Part shown: one piece after another, positions 15,377 through 23,602 of the stretch
How the letters are laid out: every line of letters starts with the position of its first letter
Position numbering within the stretch: the first letter of the stretch is position 1
NCBI GenBank assembly: GCA_900317745.1
Contig: ONHW01000007.1
Coordinates: 1 to 64,000, forward strand
DNA length: 64,000 bases
Source: an uncultured Bacteroidales bacterium
GTDB lineage: Bacteria > Bacteroidota > Bacteroidia > Bacteroidales > Paludibacteraceae
Reading direction: 5' to 3'
Position numbers and translations under genes: made by a program
The notes under the pieces: model-generated
The model's database searches: none
What the model was told of the DNA's origin: nothing
The model's input: only the letters and a program-made list of their open reading frames with translations

Positions 15377-16774
15377 CTACATCGCGCGCAGGATTGCCAC
15401 GCACTCTTCGGCAGTTTGGGCTTCGTTGAGCCGGCTGTCGATAGGACATTGGCCGGAGCGGTCACGATTGAGGATCATAGGCACTTCCTCGGCAGCCACC
15501 ACCTTGACACCTGCCTGCTCAAGCAGTTCGCGCGCGGGCGTACAAATAAGATTGGTATATACAGCCTTTACTCCCCCCTCAATCATCAGCGCAGCGGCAG
15601 CCTTGCCGATCATCTTATCCGCCACTACCGCTCCGCGGAGTCGTTCGGGTTGCTCGTTGAGCAGGGTCAGCAGGTCTTGTACGCCACGATTGGCATGAGT
15701 AGTGGTCACACCGCGGTTGCGGACCAGCAGGCTGAGATTATTGGTGTTCAGCAGACTGAGCATATCCGGGCCATCGATACTGACAAGCCTGTACTCGCGG
15801 CTGCCCAAGCCGATCTTGGCGGCATGCTCAAGGATATGTATGCCGTGGCGCGAGTTGATACGCTCGATGAGTGCCGCGGAGTTGTCGCCGTCCTTCGACG
15901 GGTAGTTGAACACCAGATCGACACACGCCTGGTCGAGTGCCACAGGGTCGAGCGAGGCAAGAATGCCTATATCGTTCATCTCGGGTGCAGCCGGATGGCT
16001 GTCGCAGTCGCAATCGACAGAGAGGTTGTTCGCCACATTGATATACAGGATACGTTCGCCGTTTCCGAAATAGTCGTGCACAGCTTGTGCAGCAGCTGCC
16101 ATCGACTCAAGAAAACCTTCCTGATTGCCGGTGTGCAACCAAGTCTTAATGGTACTTTCCGTTACACCTGCAGAGTGGATATATGCCTTGCCGGCAGCAG
16201 AGGCCACGCCTATTGACTGATTCTTCAGCACACCGCCGAAGCCGCCCATAGCGTGTCCCTTGAAGTGCGCAAGGTTGATCATGAAGTCGTAGTTCTTCAG
16301 GTGCGAACCCACACGGTCGTAATGAATCCATGTAGTGTCTCTGACCGGGATAGTGAAGTCACCCTCCTCATCCATGATATCCACCTTGGCTATATCGAGA
16401 AAGCCGTGATCGCGGATGGTCTGCCAGTGCTCCTTGGTAGAGTTGCGCTTGCCGGGATAGGCTGTGTTGCACTCCACGATAGTGCCGTCAACGGTGTTTA
16501 CCAGCTGCCGGATCAGTTCGGGCTTGAGGTAGTTGTGTCCGCCGGCTTCGCCCGTGGAGATTTTCACAGCCACGCGCCCTTGAGCCGGACGGCCGAGTGC
16601 CTCGTATATCCTAACCAGCGACGCAGGCGATATATCCTGTGTCATTAATACGACCGGCGCGCCTGACTCCTGATTGCAGAACGACGACTGATCGGTGTTG
16701 TCCGACGCATGCCGGGCAGAGGTGCAGCCTGCCAGCAGAACGGCAAGGGCTGCAAAAAAGATATTTGTTTTCAT
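15377..16774 (-). CDS. DUF362-DUF1893 fusion lipoprotein
   Basis: A 465-residue exported protein with a lipoprotein signal (LLAGC, Cys17). Residues about 40-335 match DUF362, a family often near iron-sulphur proteins: VAVKISTGEAGGHNYLKPELI, INLAHFKGHAMGGFGGVLKNQSIG, ILASLDPVALDQACVDLV. Residues about 345-450 match DUF1893: ADKMIGKAAAALMIEGGVKAVYTNLI and MILNRDRSGQCPID, a cytidine-deaminase-like fold. Neither domain has an established reaction. It starts 26 bp after msrA and shares its promoter at 17352-17383, which hints at an envelope redox context. DUF1893 being exported is inferred from the fusion. Confidence 0.82.
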   Translation of the reverse strand: MKTNIFFAALAVLLAGCTSARHASDNTDQSSFCNQESGAPVVLMTQDISPASLVRIYEALGRPAQGRVAVKISTGEAGGHNYLKPELIRQLVNTVDGTIVECNTAYPGKRNSTKEHWQTIRDHGFLDIAKVDIMDEEGDFTIPVRDTTWIHYDRVGSHLKNYDFMINLAHFKGHAMGGFGGVLKNQSIGVASAAGKAYIHSAGVTESTIKTWLHTGNQEGFLESMAAAAQAVHDYFGNGERILYINVANNLSVDCDCDSHPAAPEMNDIGILASLDPVALDQACVDLVFNYPSKDGDNSAALIERINSRHGIHILEHAAKIGLGSREYRLVSIDGPDMLSLLNTNNLSLLVRNRGVTTTHANRGVQDLLTLLNEQPERLRGAVVADKMIGKAAAALMIEGGVKAVYTNLICTPARELLEQAGVKVVAAEEVPMILNRDRSGQCPIDSRLNEAQTAEECVAILRAM

Positions 16775-16800
16775 TCTGATATATTGTTTGGGTTCGTTTA

Positions 16801-17325
16801 TTATTCAGGCACTTGACCGCCGCGTTGCTGCCGTGCCCACTCAAACAGTTGTTTGGGAAGGTGGCAGTAGCCGTCGGGGTGTTTGTCGAGATAATCCTGG
16901 TGGTACTCGTCGGCAGGATAATAGTTCTGCAGCGGCAGCAACTCGACCTGCATCGGCTCGTTGTACTTGCGCTGCTGCTCGGCGAACACAGCCTCAATCA
17001 CCGCCTTCTGCTCCGGCGAGGTGTAATACACGCCCGTGCGATAACGTGTACCTGTATCGTGACCTTGCCTGTTCAGCGACAGCGGATCAATTGCCGCGAA
17101 GAACATCTGCACCAGAAACGCAAGGCTCACCGCCGATTCGTCGTAGCAGACCCGTACCGTTTCCGCATAACCCGTAGCATCGGTATAGACCTGCTCGTAC
17201 GTGGGAGCAGGCAGATCAGGACTGCCGTTGGCAAAGCCCGTCTCAGTTGCCGTAACGCCCTGAACCTGCTTGAAGAAATGTTCGGTGCCCCAGAAGCAAC
17301 CGCCGGCGAAATAAATTTCTTGCAT
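16801..17325 (-). CDS. msrA: Peptide methionine-S-sulfoxide reductase MsrA
   Basis: A 174-residue enzyme reducing methionine-S-sulfoxide in proteins using thioredoxin. The catalytic motif GGCFWGTEHFF (Cys10) is at the N-terminus, and GYANG is represented by GFANGS. DPLSLNRQGHDTGTRYRTGVYY and QDYLDKHPDGYCH are also typical. No MsrB domain is fused. There is no signal peptide, so it acts in the cytosol. It is the first gene of a two-gene operon with the DUF362-DUF1893 lipoprotein. Confidence 0.97.
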   Translation of the reverse strand: MQEIYFAGGCFWGTEHFFKQVQGVTATETGFANGSPDLPAPTYEQVYTDATGYAETVRVCYDESAVSLAFLVQMFFAAIDPLSLNRQGHDTGTRYRTGVYYTSPEQKAVIEAVFAEQQRKYNEPMQVELLPLQNYYPADEYHQDYLDKHPDGYCHLPKQLFEWARQQRGGQVPE

Positions 17326-17351
17326 TTTTACTGAATATTTGTTCTACGACC

Positions 17352-17383
17352 GCAAAGTTACAAAAAAATCAGCAAATTTGCAA
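17352..17383 (-). promoter_or_regulatory. msrA promoter
   Basis: Minus strand TTTG (17383-17380), 20 bases, TAACTTTG (17359-17352). It is divergent from the plus-strand promoter at 17400-17431. Confidence 0.85.
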
Positions 17384-17399
17384 ATCTCTAAACAAAAAA

Positions 17400-17431
17400 T
17401 TTGTGTATATCAGTTTTTTTTTGTATCTTTG
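17400..17431 (+). promoter_or_regulatory. Promoter of the VanX-like, SDR, PreA-like operon
   Basis: TTTG (17400-17403), 20 bases, TATCTTTG (17424-17431). Confidence 0.85.
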
Positions 17432-17456
17432 TACCCGAAATCAAAATCATATAGTT

Positions 17457-18218
17457 ATGAGAAGAACACTCCTGTTGCTTACGGCGGTCTGTGCGCTTAT
17501 GCTGTCGTGCCGGAAGCAGAACAATCTTCGTCCGGAAGAGGACAGCAGCAATTTCGTAAACATCACCGATGTTATTCCCGACGTCATTCTGGAGATCCGC
17601 TACCACAGCACGTACAATTTTGTAGGCGCCCGTATTGACGGCTACGAGCAACCCGTGGCGCTGCTCACCCGCGAGGCTGCTGACTCGCTCAAGGCGGTAA
17701 ACAGCGACGCTCTGGCTTTGGGATACAGGCTGAAGATCTATGACGCCTATCGTCCGCAGAAAGCCGTGGATCACTTCGTGCGCTGGGCGGAGGACGTGGC
17801 AGATACCTGCATGAAGCAATACTTCTACCCCATGCTGGATAAATCCGTACTGTTTGAGCAAGGATATATCTACGCCCGCTCGGGTCACACCCGCGGTTCG
17901 ACGGTTGACCTTACGCTGTTTGACATGCAGACAGGCAAAGAGGTGGATATGGGCGGCACGTTCGACTGGTTCGGCATCGAGAGTCACCCTGACTGGTGCG
18001 GACCGAACGCCGACACCAAGCTCTATCCGGAGATTGGCAAATACACCGGCGACGGTACAGGACTAACCGAGCAGCAGTTCAACAACCGTATGCTACTGCG
18101 CTCACTGATGCTGCGCCACGGATTCAACCCGATAGACAGCGAGTGGTGGCACTTCACACTCAACAATGAACCCTACCCCGATACGTACTTCGAGTTCCCT
18201 GTTGAGATGCTGAAATAG
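17457..18218 (+). CDS. D-alanyl-D-alanine dipeptidase (VanX/DdpX family) lipoprotein
   Basis: A 253-residue protein from the ATG at 17457. A lipoprotein signal (LMLSC, Cys18) precedes an M15D zinc dipeptidase domain: LEIRYHSTYNFVGARIDGY, LKIYDAYRPQKAVDHF, SGHTRGSTVDLTL (zinc His and Asp) and SEWWHF (catalytic Glu, zinc His). It cleaves D-Ala-D-Ala or similar dipeptides in the periplasm. No vancomycin-resistance ligase or dehydrogenase neighbours it, so a cell-wall recycling role is more likely than resistance. Confidence 0.93.
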   Translation: MRRTLLLLTAVCALMLSCRKQNNLRPEEDSSNFVNITDVIPDVILEIRYHSTYNFVGARIDGYEQPVALLTREAADSLKAVNSDALALGYRLKIYDAYRPQKAVDHFVRWAEDVADTCMKQYFYPMLDKSVLFEQGYIYARSGHTRGSTVDLTLFDMQTGKEVDMGGTFDWFGIESHPDWCGPNADTKLYPEIGKYTGDGTGLTEQQFNNRMLLRSLMLRHGFNPIDSEWWHFTLNNEPYPDTYFEFPVEMLK

Positions 18219-18248
18219 TACACACCCCGGCACAATAGCAAGCAAACG

Positions 18249-18995
18249 ATGGCAAAAACAATCTTCATAACAGGCGGTGCAAGCGGCATAGGCGCTGCTA
18301 CAGTCAGCAAGTTCCTGAGCGAAGGCTGGAACGTGGCATACACGGATATTCAGCAGCCGGAAGACAAGCGTCAGACAGACAAGGCGCTGTTCGTCTGCGC
18401 CGATTCCTCCGACAAGGCTGCCATGACAGCCGCAGCGCAGCAAGCCGAACAAGTGTTCGGAGGGATAGATGCACTGTTCTGCAACTCAGGTATCCATCAG
18501 CGGAACACTATTCTGGATATCAGTCAGGAGGATCTGGACAAGATCATCCGCACGAACATCTACGGCACGACCTACACGCTGCAAGCCGTTCTGCCGCATA
18601 TCATTCATCGCGGTGGCGGAGCGGTGGTGCTGAACAGTTCGGATCAGTTCTTTGTCGGCAAGGCGCACAGTTTCGCCTACGGGCTAACCAAAGGCGCTAT
18701 CGGACAGATAGCCCGCAGCCTTGCCATTGACATGGGGCCGTACAACATTCGCGTGAATGCCATCTGCCCGGGTACGATACACACTCCGCTCGTGGATAAA
18801 CTGTTCAACGCCTTTTCCGAGAAAGACCACAAGACCATTGAGCAGTACTGGCAGGAGGAGAATGCACTGTTCGCACGCGGGGAAGCCGGCAAACCCGAAG
18901 AGGTGGCCGAGATGGTATATTTCCTTATATCCGACAAAGCCTCGTTCTGCACCGGCGGCCACTACCTGATTGACGGCGGGTTGGTGTGCAGATAG
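18249..18995 (+). CDS. Short-chain dehydrogenase/reductase
   Basis: A 248-residue classical SDR. The nucleotide-binding TGGASGIGAA is at 8-17, a CNSG motif stands in place of NNAG, and the catalytic Ser (NSSD) and YGLTK (Tyr, Lys) are present. RVNAICPGTIHTPL and a terminal YLIDGGL are typical. An Asp near the end of the second strand (YTDIQ) suggests NAD preference. The substrate is unknown. It sits 30 bp after the dipeptidase and 59 bp before the PreA-like gene. Confidence 0.9.
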   Translation: MAKTIFITGGASGIGAATVSKFLSEGWNVAYTDIQQPEDKRQTDKALFVCADSSDKAAMTAAAQQAEQVFGGIDALFCNSGIHQRNTILDISQEDLDKIIRTNIYGTTYTLQAVLPHIIHRGGGAVVLNSSDQFFVGKAHSFAYGLTKGAIGQIARSLAIDMGPYNIRVNAICPGTIHTPLVDKLFNAFSEKDHKTIEQYWQEENALFARGEAGKPEEVAEMVYFLISDKASFCTGGHYLIDGGLVCR

Positions 18996-19054
18996 AGGAT
19001 ACCGAATATCAGAAAACAAGCAATCAATTATTAATCTAATAAAGAATTACCACC

Positions 19055-20536
19055 ATGTTACACCCAAACGAAGAAGCAGCCCGTTGTCTGTTATGTCATG
19101 ATGCGCCCTGTGGCGCCAAGGTAGCCCGCGCCATACGCGCCCTGCGGTTTGACAACCGCTGGACGGCAGCCGAACTGTTTGACCAACTGACCGACTCAGA
19201 GATTGCCGCTGCCCAAGCAGCCTGTATCCACTACGACCAGCCGATACGCATCAGCGAACTGAAAGCGGCAGTCTGCAATCAGCAGTCAGCGGTCAGCAAT
19301 CAGCAAGCTGAACTGCCTTCGCTGGAAGTTAACTTCTGCGACATAACATGCGAGAACCCGTTCTTCCTCGCTTCCTCCGCCGTCTGCACCAACTATGATA
19401 TGGTGGCACGTGCCTTTGAGGCAGGCTGGGCGGGTGTGTTCTACAAGACCATCAGCAAACAGGACATACGCGAGGTGTCGCCACGATTTGACGCAGTTGG
19501 CGTGCACGGCGAAGGAACGAACAACGGCGATTGGCTCGGGTTCCGGAATATGGAGCAGTTGAGCGAGAATCCCTACACCATGGACTTTGATATCCTCCGC
19601 CGTCTCAAGCAGAACTACCCGACGAAAATTGTGGTTGCCTCTATCATGGGACAGACCGAGGAGGAGTGGAGCGAACTTGCCAAAATGGCTGAGCAGGCGG
19701 GTTGCGATGCAGTAGAACTGAACTTTTCCTGCCCGCAGATGCGATTGGAAGGTCTCGGTAGCGACATCGGTCAGAACCCCGAACTGATATTGTTCTATAC
19801 ATCATACGTCAAAAACTCCGTATCGATTCCTGTTATACCCAAAATGACGCCTAACGTGGCATCAATGGTTCAGCCGGCACTGTCGTGCTTCTACGCCGGT
19901 GCACACGGCATAAGCGCCATCAATACCATCAAATCGTTCACTCCGAGCGATGAAGCGACAGTCTGCAGCAAAAAGACCATCAGCGGCTACTCCGGCAGGG
20001 CAGTCAAACCCATCGCGCTGAAGATGATCTACGAGATCACCGCCCATCCGCTGCTGCGCAAGGCAGGCGTAGAGCAGCACATGGACATCAGCGGCATAGG
20101 CGGCATCGAGACCTGGCGCGACGCGCTGGATTTCATCCGTATGGGTTGCCGAAACGTGCAGGTGTGCACCGCGGTGATGGAGTATGGCTACAGGATTATT
20201 GACGACTTGATTCTCGGCTTGCAGCACTACATGCAGGAGCGCGGCATAACCGATCTGAAGCAACTCGTAGGCGAAGAACTGCCGAACATCGTTCTGCCTA
20301 CCGACCTCGACCGCGAAACGATGGTCTTCCCCAAGTTCGAGCACGACAAGTGTATAGGCTGCGGGCGCTGCTACGTATCCTGTATGGACGGCGGTCACCA
20401 GGCTATCGCTTTCGGCGAGGACCGCAAGCCCAAACTGATCGGCAAGAACTGCGTAGGTTGCCACCTGTGCCGACTCGTATGCCCCTCAGGTGCCATAGGA
20501 GTGGCAAAGCGAATGCAAAAAATGTCAGCCAAGTAG
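19055..20536 (+). CDS. preA: Dihydropyrimidine dehydrogenase PreA-like / dihydroorotate dehydrogenase-family protein with ferredoxin domain
   Basis: A 493-residue flavoprotein. The N-terminal ~70 residues carry CLLCHDAPC (Cys11, 14, 19) and a helical segment like the start of PreT/GltD-type Fe-S domains. A TIM-barrel DPD/DHOD domain follows with NPFFLASSAVCTNYDMVARAFEAGWAG, VELNFSCPQM (active-site Cys), SAINTIKSF, GYSGRAVKPIALKMI and SGIGGIETWRDA. The C-terminus holds two 4Fe-4S motifs, CIGCGRCYVSC and CVGCHLCRLVCP. It should reduce or oxidise pyrimidine bases; the electron partner PreT is absent here. A segment NQQSAVSNQQ near residue 76 is encoded by short tandem repeats. The terminator overlaps the stop codon. 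Confidence 0.88.
   Translation: MLHPNEEAARCLLCHDAPCGAKVARAIRALRFDNRWTAAELFDQLTDSEIAAAQAACIHYDQPIRISELKAAVCNQQSAVSNQQAELPSLEVNFCDITCENPFFLASSAVCTNYDMVARAFEAGWAGVFYKTISKQDIREVSPRFDAVGVHGEGTNNGDWLGFRNMEQLSENPYTMDFDILRRLKQNYPTKIVVASIMGQTEEEWSELAKMAEQAGCDAVELNFSCPQMRLEGLGSDIGQNPELILFYTSYVKNSVSIPVIPKMTPNVASMVQPALSCFYAGAHGISAINTIKSFTPSDEATVCSKKTISGYSGRAVKPIALKMIYEITAHPLLRKAGVEQHMDISGIGGIETWRDALDFIRMGCRNVQVCTAVMEYGYRIIDDLILGLQHYMQERGITDLKQLVGEELPNIVLPTDLDRETMVFPKFEHDKCIGCGRCYVSCMDGGHQAIAFGEDRKPKLIGKNCVGCHLCRLVCPSGAIGVAKRMQKMSAK
19275..19312. repeat. Degenerate ATCAGCA/GTCAGC tandem repeat inside the PreA-like gene
   Basis: About four units with a CAGnA core, in frame, encode NQQSAVSNQQ between the N-terminal Fe-S segment and the barrel. 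It is the same style as the repeat in cstA and as non-coding repeats at gene borders. Confidence 0.75.
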
Positions 20537-20550
20537 GCTGACATTTTTCT
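20520..20550 (+). terminator. Terminator overlapping the preA stop codon
   Basis: AAATGTCAGCC (20520-20530) and GGCTGACATTT (20535-20545), with the TAG stop codon partly in the loop, followed by TTCT. The last four codons form the left arm. Confidence 0.9.
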
Positions 20551-20570
20551 TTATACAGGTTGCCGAACGC

Positions 20571-21374
20571 TTATATCAGGAACCGCTTGCGCAGCAGGCG
20601 TATATCGTCGGACGAAAGCATCAGTTGCTCGTGCAGGTACGCGTTCATCCCTCCGAACTCACGGTCAATAAGATCGAGCGTGCGGATGAAGTTCGGTGTG
20701 GATACGCCCATGAACGCCAGCACAACCTCTTTCTCCGGCTCACCACCGCCCTGCTCGTCGATCTGCGCATACAGGCGATTGACCAGTTCGCGGTAGGCAT
20801 CATTGGAGAGGTCAAAGTCGGCTATGATTGCCTCGCGCTCCACACCCAGTGCGGATAATACGAATGCTGTACCCCAGCCCGTTCGATCCTTGCCCTGGAA
20901 GCAGTGCCACAGGCAGCCGCCATCCTCAGGCGCCTCGATGATCAGACGCAGAAACGCGGCATACTGCAACTGCGAATACTCGCTGCGGATGAGCGACGGG
21001 TACATGTTGGCTGCCATCTTTTGCACCTCGGGATAGAACGACAGGTTCACTATGTGCGCCTCCAGATCCAGGAACGTCTCCTGCGGTATAGGTTGCTCGG
21101 TCAGCCGTTCGGCACTGAGGTCGATGGTAGGCAGCAGGTGGTGCGTTGCACCGGGTACAGGCAGATCAGGTAACGCCTGCGCCTCACCCAGCGAACGAAA
21201 ATCAAAGATCTTAGTCAGGTTATACTCCTGCTGCAACCGGCGTATATCCGCTTCGGTTGCATCATGCAGATGGGCGGTACGCAACAGGCGGAACGGACGA
21301 ACTTTTTTGCCGCCTGCTCCTACCAAGCCGCCCAAATCGCGGGCATTAACTATATTGTCGAAATCTACAGTCAC
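20571..21374 (-). CDS. Tyrosine/dual-specificity protein phosphatase-like protein
   Basis: A 267-residue protein starting at GTG 21374 (no ATG close by). The N-terminal NARDLGGL motif and the P-loop HCFQGKDRTGWGTA (Cys158, Arg164) match the Y_phosphatase3 group that includes LipA/MptpB-like enzymes. It would dephosphorylate protein, phosphoinositide or another phosphoester; the substrate is unknown. It is the last gene of the seven-gene signalling operon, 14 bp after the cytidylate-kinase-like gene. Confidence 0.87.
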   Translation of the reverse strand: MTVDFDNIVNARDLGGLVGAGGKKVRPFRLLRTAHLHDATEADIRRLQQEYNLTKIFDFRSLGEAQALPDLPVPGATHHLLPTIDLSAERLTEQPIPQETFLDLEAHIVNLSFYPEVQKMAANMYPSLIRSEYSQLQYAAFLRLIIEAPEDGGCLWHCFQGKDRTGWGTAFVLSALGVEREAIIADFDLSNDAYRELVNRLYAQIDEQGGGEPEKEVVLAFMGVSTPNFIRTLDLIDREFGGMNAYLHEQLMLSSDDIRLLRKRFLI

Positions 21375-21388
21375 AAGCGAATCAGTTA

Positions 21389-22027
21389 TCAGGCTATCAG
21401 TCCGCGCTGCCTGAGGCAGTCGGCGATGAACTGTGCAACACTCTTCGGCTCAAGTCCGCTGACATTGAGTACCAGGTCGTAGTTGCGCGCATCGTAGCGG
21501 CTGCGGTCGCTGAACGTGCGAGTGAACGTCTCGCGAGCCTCATCCACCTTGGTGATCAGCAGGTCAGCACTACCCTCGTTGATATTCAGCCGGCGTGCCA
21601 CCTTGTCGCGGCGGAAAGGCTTGTCGGCAATCAGAAAGACCTTGAACGCCCGGGGTTCGTCCTTGAAGATATGAAAGCCCGTGCGCCCGAGTACGACGCA
21701 CGACTCGCGATCTGCCAGCGCCTTGAGGATACGTGCCTCCTCCTCGTACAGCAGTTCGGATGTCACGTTCGGCACATATACCGTCTCGTAGTACGGACGG
21801 TTAGCCCACGCCTGTGCCTGCTGGTAGAACGAGGCAAACTCATCCCACCAGGTCAGTTTCTTTGCTTTGATCGAATCCATCTCCTCCTGCGTGAGGTGAT
21901 ACTTCTCCTTGAGTGCGTCCAGTAGTTTGCGGTCATACACTTTGACGCCTAACAGTTCGCCCAGCTCCTGGGCTATACGCCTGCCGCCTGTGCCGAACTC
22001 ACGGCCGATGGTTACAATGAACTTCAT
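21389..22027 (-). CDS. Cytidylate kinase-like family protein
   Basis: A 212-residue protein of the Cytidylate_kin-like family (PF13189 type). The N-terminal ITIGREFGTGGRRIAQELGELLGVKVYD stretch is its hallmark, with a divergent P-loop GREFGTGGR (8-16). The RTGFHIF and VFLIADKPFRRDKVARRLN parts correspond to the lid and NMP-binding regions. True CMP kinase activity is not assured, since this family is distinct from housekeeping Cmk. The position in the signalling operon suggests phosphorylation of a signalling substrate. Confidence 0.85.
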   Translation of the reverse strand: MKFIVTIGREFGTGGRRIAQELGELLGVKVYDRKLLDALKEKYHLTQEEMDSIKAKKLTWWDEFASFYQQAQAWANRPYYETVYVPNVTSELLYEEEARILKALADRESCVVLGRTGFHIFKDEPRAFKVFLIADKPFRRDKVARRLNINEGSADLLITKVDEARETFTRTFSDRSRYDARNYDLVLNVSGLEPKSVAQFIADCLRQRGLIA

Positions 22028-22068
22028 TAAAGTGAAAATTGAAAGGTGAAAAGTGAAAAGTAGAATGT

Positions 22069-22653
22069 TTAGCGTTTGCCGGCGAACACCTCATCTATCA
22101 GCCGCACGAACTCCTGATAGGCGAAGGTGTCGCTCAGTTCGCTCAGCGAGGCAGCCAGACCGCGGTAGTGCCACTCGTGCGAAGCTTTGTCGGTAACGTG
22201 GAAGATCTTCCACAACTCGTCACCTCTCTGCTGATAGTCGCGCCAGATGGCACGCATGTTACTCAGTTTGTCGCCCATCGCCACGATCTTTGAGTCGTGG
22301 TCGGCAGCAGCCAGACGGTTGATAGCCGCCTGCTTGCGGTCGTGCCAACTGTCCGCCTCCGATACGCCCTCGGTGAACTGGTCGCTCTCGGAGTGAACGA
22401 GCGAGGCTATACGCTCGCCGAACGCCTCACGCAACTGCTCGTAAGTGACATCGGTATCCTCTATCGTATCGTGTAATGCAGCCGCGGCCAGCAACTCCTG
22501 GTCGGGAGTGATGGTGGCTACGATCTCCACAGCCTCCATCGGATGAACGATGTACGGAAAGCCCTTGCCGCGACGCTCGGAATTATGATGCGCCTGCACC
22601 GCAAATACTATTGCGCGGTCAAGCAGGCCGGTATCCATATATTTGTTTGCCAT
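22069..22653 (-). CDS. HD-domain protein, alarmone hydrolase-like (MESH1/SpoT-HD type)
   Basis: A 194-residue protein from the ATG at 22653; a longer frame upstream overlaps the previous gene. It matches the hydrolase half of Rel/SpoT: AHHNSERRGKGFPYIVHP (His37), ALHDTIEDT (His61, Asp62, Glu65, Asp66) and MGDKLSNMRAI (Asp128). These are the metal and catalytic positions of small alarmone hydrolases. It lacks synthetase, TGS and ACT domains. It is encoded two genes downstream of a separate alarmone synthetase, so the pair could form a split (p)ppGpp cycle. Other HD phosphohydrolase substrates are possible. Confidence 0.82.
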   Translation of the reverse strand: MANKYMDTGLLDRAIVFAVQAHHNSERRGKGFPYIVHPMEAVEIVATITPDQELLAAAALHDTIEDTDVTYEQLREAFGERIASLVHSESDQFTEGVSEADSWHDRKQAAINRLAAADHDSKIVAMGDKLSNMRAIWRDYQQRGDELWKIFHVTDKASHEWHYRGLAASLSELSDTFAYQEFVRLIDEVFAGKR

Positions 22654-22696
22654 TGTTGAGAAAAGTTGAGAGTTGAGAGTTGAGGGTTGAGCGTCG

Positions 22697-23566
22697 TTAA
22701 TAGATTGTTCCCTCCAGCATGGCGCGGAACTGCGGCATCGGGCAGTGGGTGTCACGCTCGATCATGATCGTCTTCAGTCCGGCATAGATACGTACCAAGC
22801 GCTCTACCTCGTTGATGTCTGATCCGGGACCGAAACCGGCTACCGGGCAGTCGGGAGCCAGGAAATACTCCTGCGCAAAACCGTCCCAGAAACGTCGCGC
22901 CGTAGCGTTAGACATGTGATTAACCTCCATGGTCCACGCCTCATCGTTGAGGCAGCAGCACAGATAAACCATTCCTACATCGAACATCGGATAGCCGTAG
23001 CAGAAGTCGCCCAGGTCAATGAAGTACGCTGTGCGTACTCCGTCTTTCTCCACAAAGATCCCGTTACCGAACTGCAGATCGCCGTGGATAGCGGTGTCGG
23101 CGTCAGGTGCTGCGGCAATATAGTCATGGAGTTTCTGCTTCTGTTCGGGTGTGAAGTCGGGGTTAGCGGCTAACATGTTGTACAAGCGATCTTTCACGCT
23201 CTCGAACTGCGTGGTATCCACATGAACGGAGTGCAACTTCTTGCACAGTTGTGCGAACTCGCGTCCGTATTCTTCGGCGCGCTCAGGGTTGTCGCCGCAG
23301 GCACGCGAGTAGGATTTCTTCCCCTCCACGCGCTTGAAGCGTATGCCAACCTGCTTGCCGTCGGTCACCAGATCGCCGGGCTCGGGAGTGGGAATACCCA
23401 TCTTGTACACTTTTTGCGCCAGCTCCAGCTCTAACGCTGCCGCCTCATAGTTGCGGAAATAGAGCTTCATCATGATGGACGGGTCCGCTTTGTGGTTATA
23501 ACTTGCTCCGTTGGCTCCCTCGCCGGTACGGATATAATCATTGAGATCAATTAGTGTGGGATTCAT
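22697..23566 (-). CDS. Phosphotransferase of the TIGR02172/APH-like family
   Basis: A 289-residue kinase-like-fold protein. IHGDLQFGNGI (His161, Asp163, Asn168) is the catalytic loop and FIDLGDF (Asp184) the metal-binding motif of aminoglycoside/choline-type phosphotransferases. The N-terminal lobe has GANGASYNH and MKLYF (Lys34). It matches the family first noted as paralogous in Fibrobacter succinogenes. The acceptor is unknown, and antibiotic resistance should not be inferred. It is the fourth gene of the signalling operon. Confidence 0.83.
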   Translation of the reverse strand: MNPTLIDLNDYIRTGEGANGASYNHKADPSIMMKLYFRNYEAAALELELAQKVYKMGIPTPEPGDLVTDGKQVGIRFKRVEGKKSYSRACGDNPERAEEYGREFAQLCKKLHSVHVDTTQFESVKDRLYNMLAANPDFTPEQKQKLHDYIAAAPDADTAIHGDLQFGNGIFVEKDGVRTAYFIDLGDFCYGYPMFDVGMVYLCCCLNDEAWTMEVNHMSNATARRFWDGFAQEYFLAPDCPVAGFGPGSDINEVERLVRIYAGLKTIMIERDTHCPMPQFRAMLEGTIY

Positions 23567-23602
23567 ATTATTGGTATTATAGTGTTAATGATTGTTTGCA
23601 TA

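Noticed and set aside
17457..18218. Vancomycin resistance (vanX) cassette
   Set aside because: No VanA/VanH ligase or dehydrogenase or VanRS system is present; VanX-like dipeptidases are common in Bacteroidota cell-wall metabolism.
22697..23566. Aminoglycoside resistance gene
   Set aside because: The HGD and DLGD motifs show only the general phosphotransferase fold; the match is to the TIGR02172-like group and the context is signalling.
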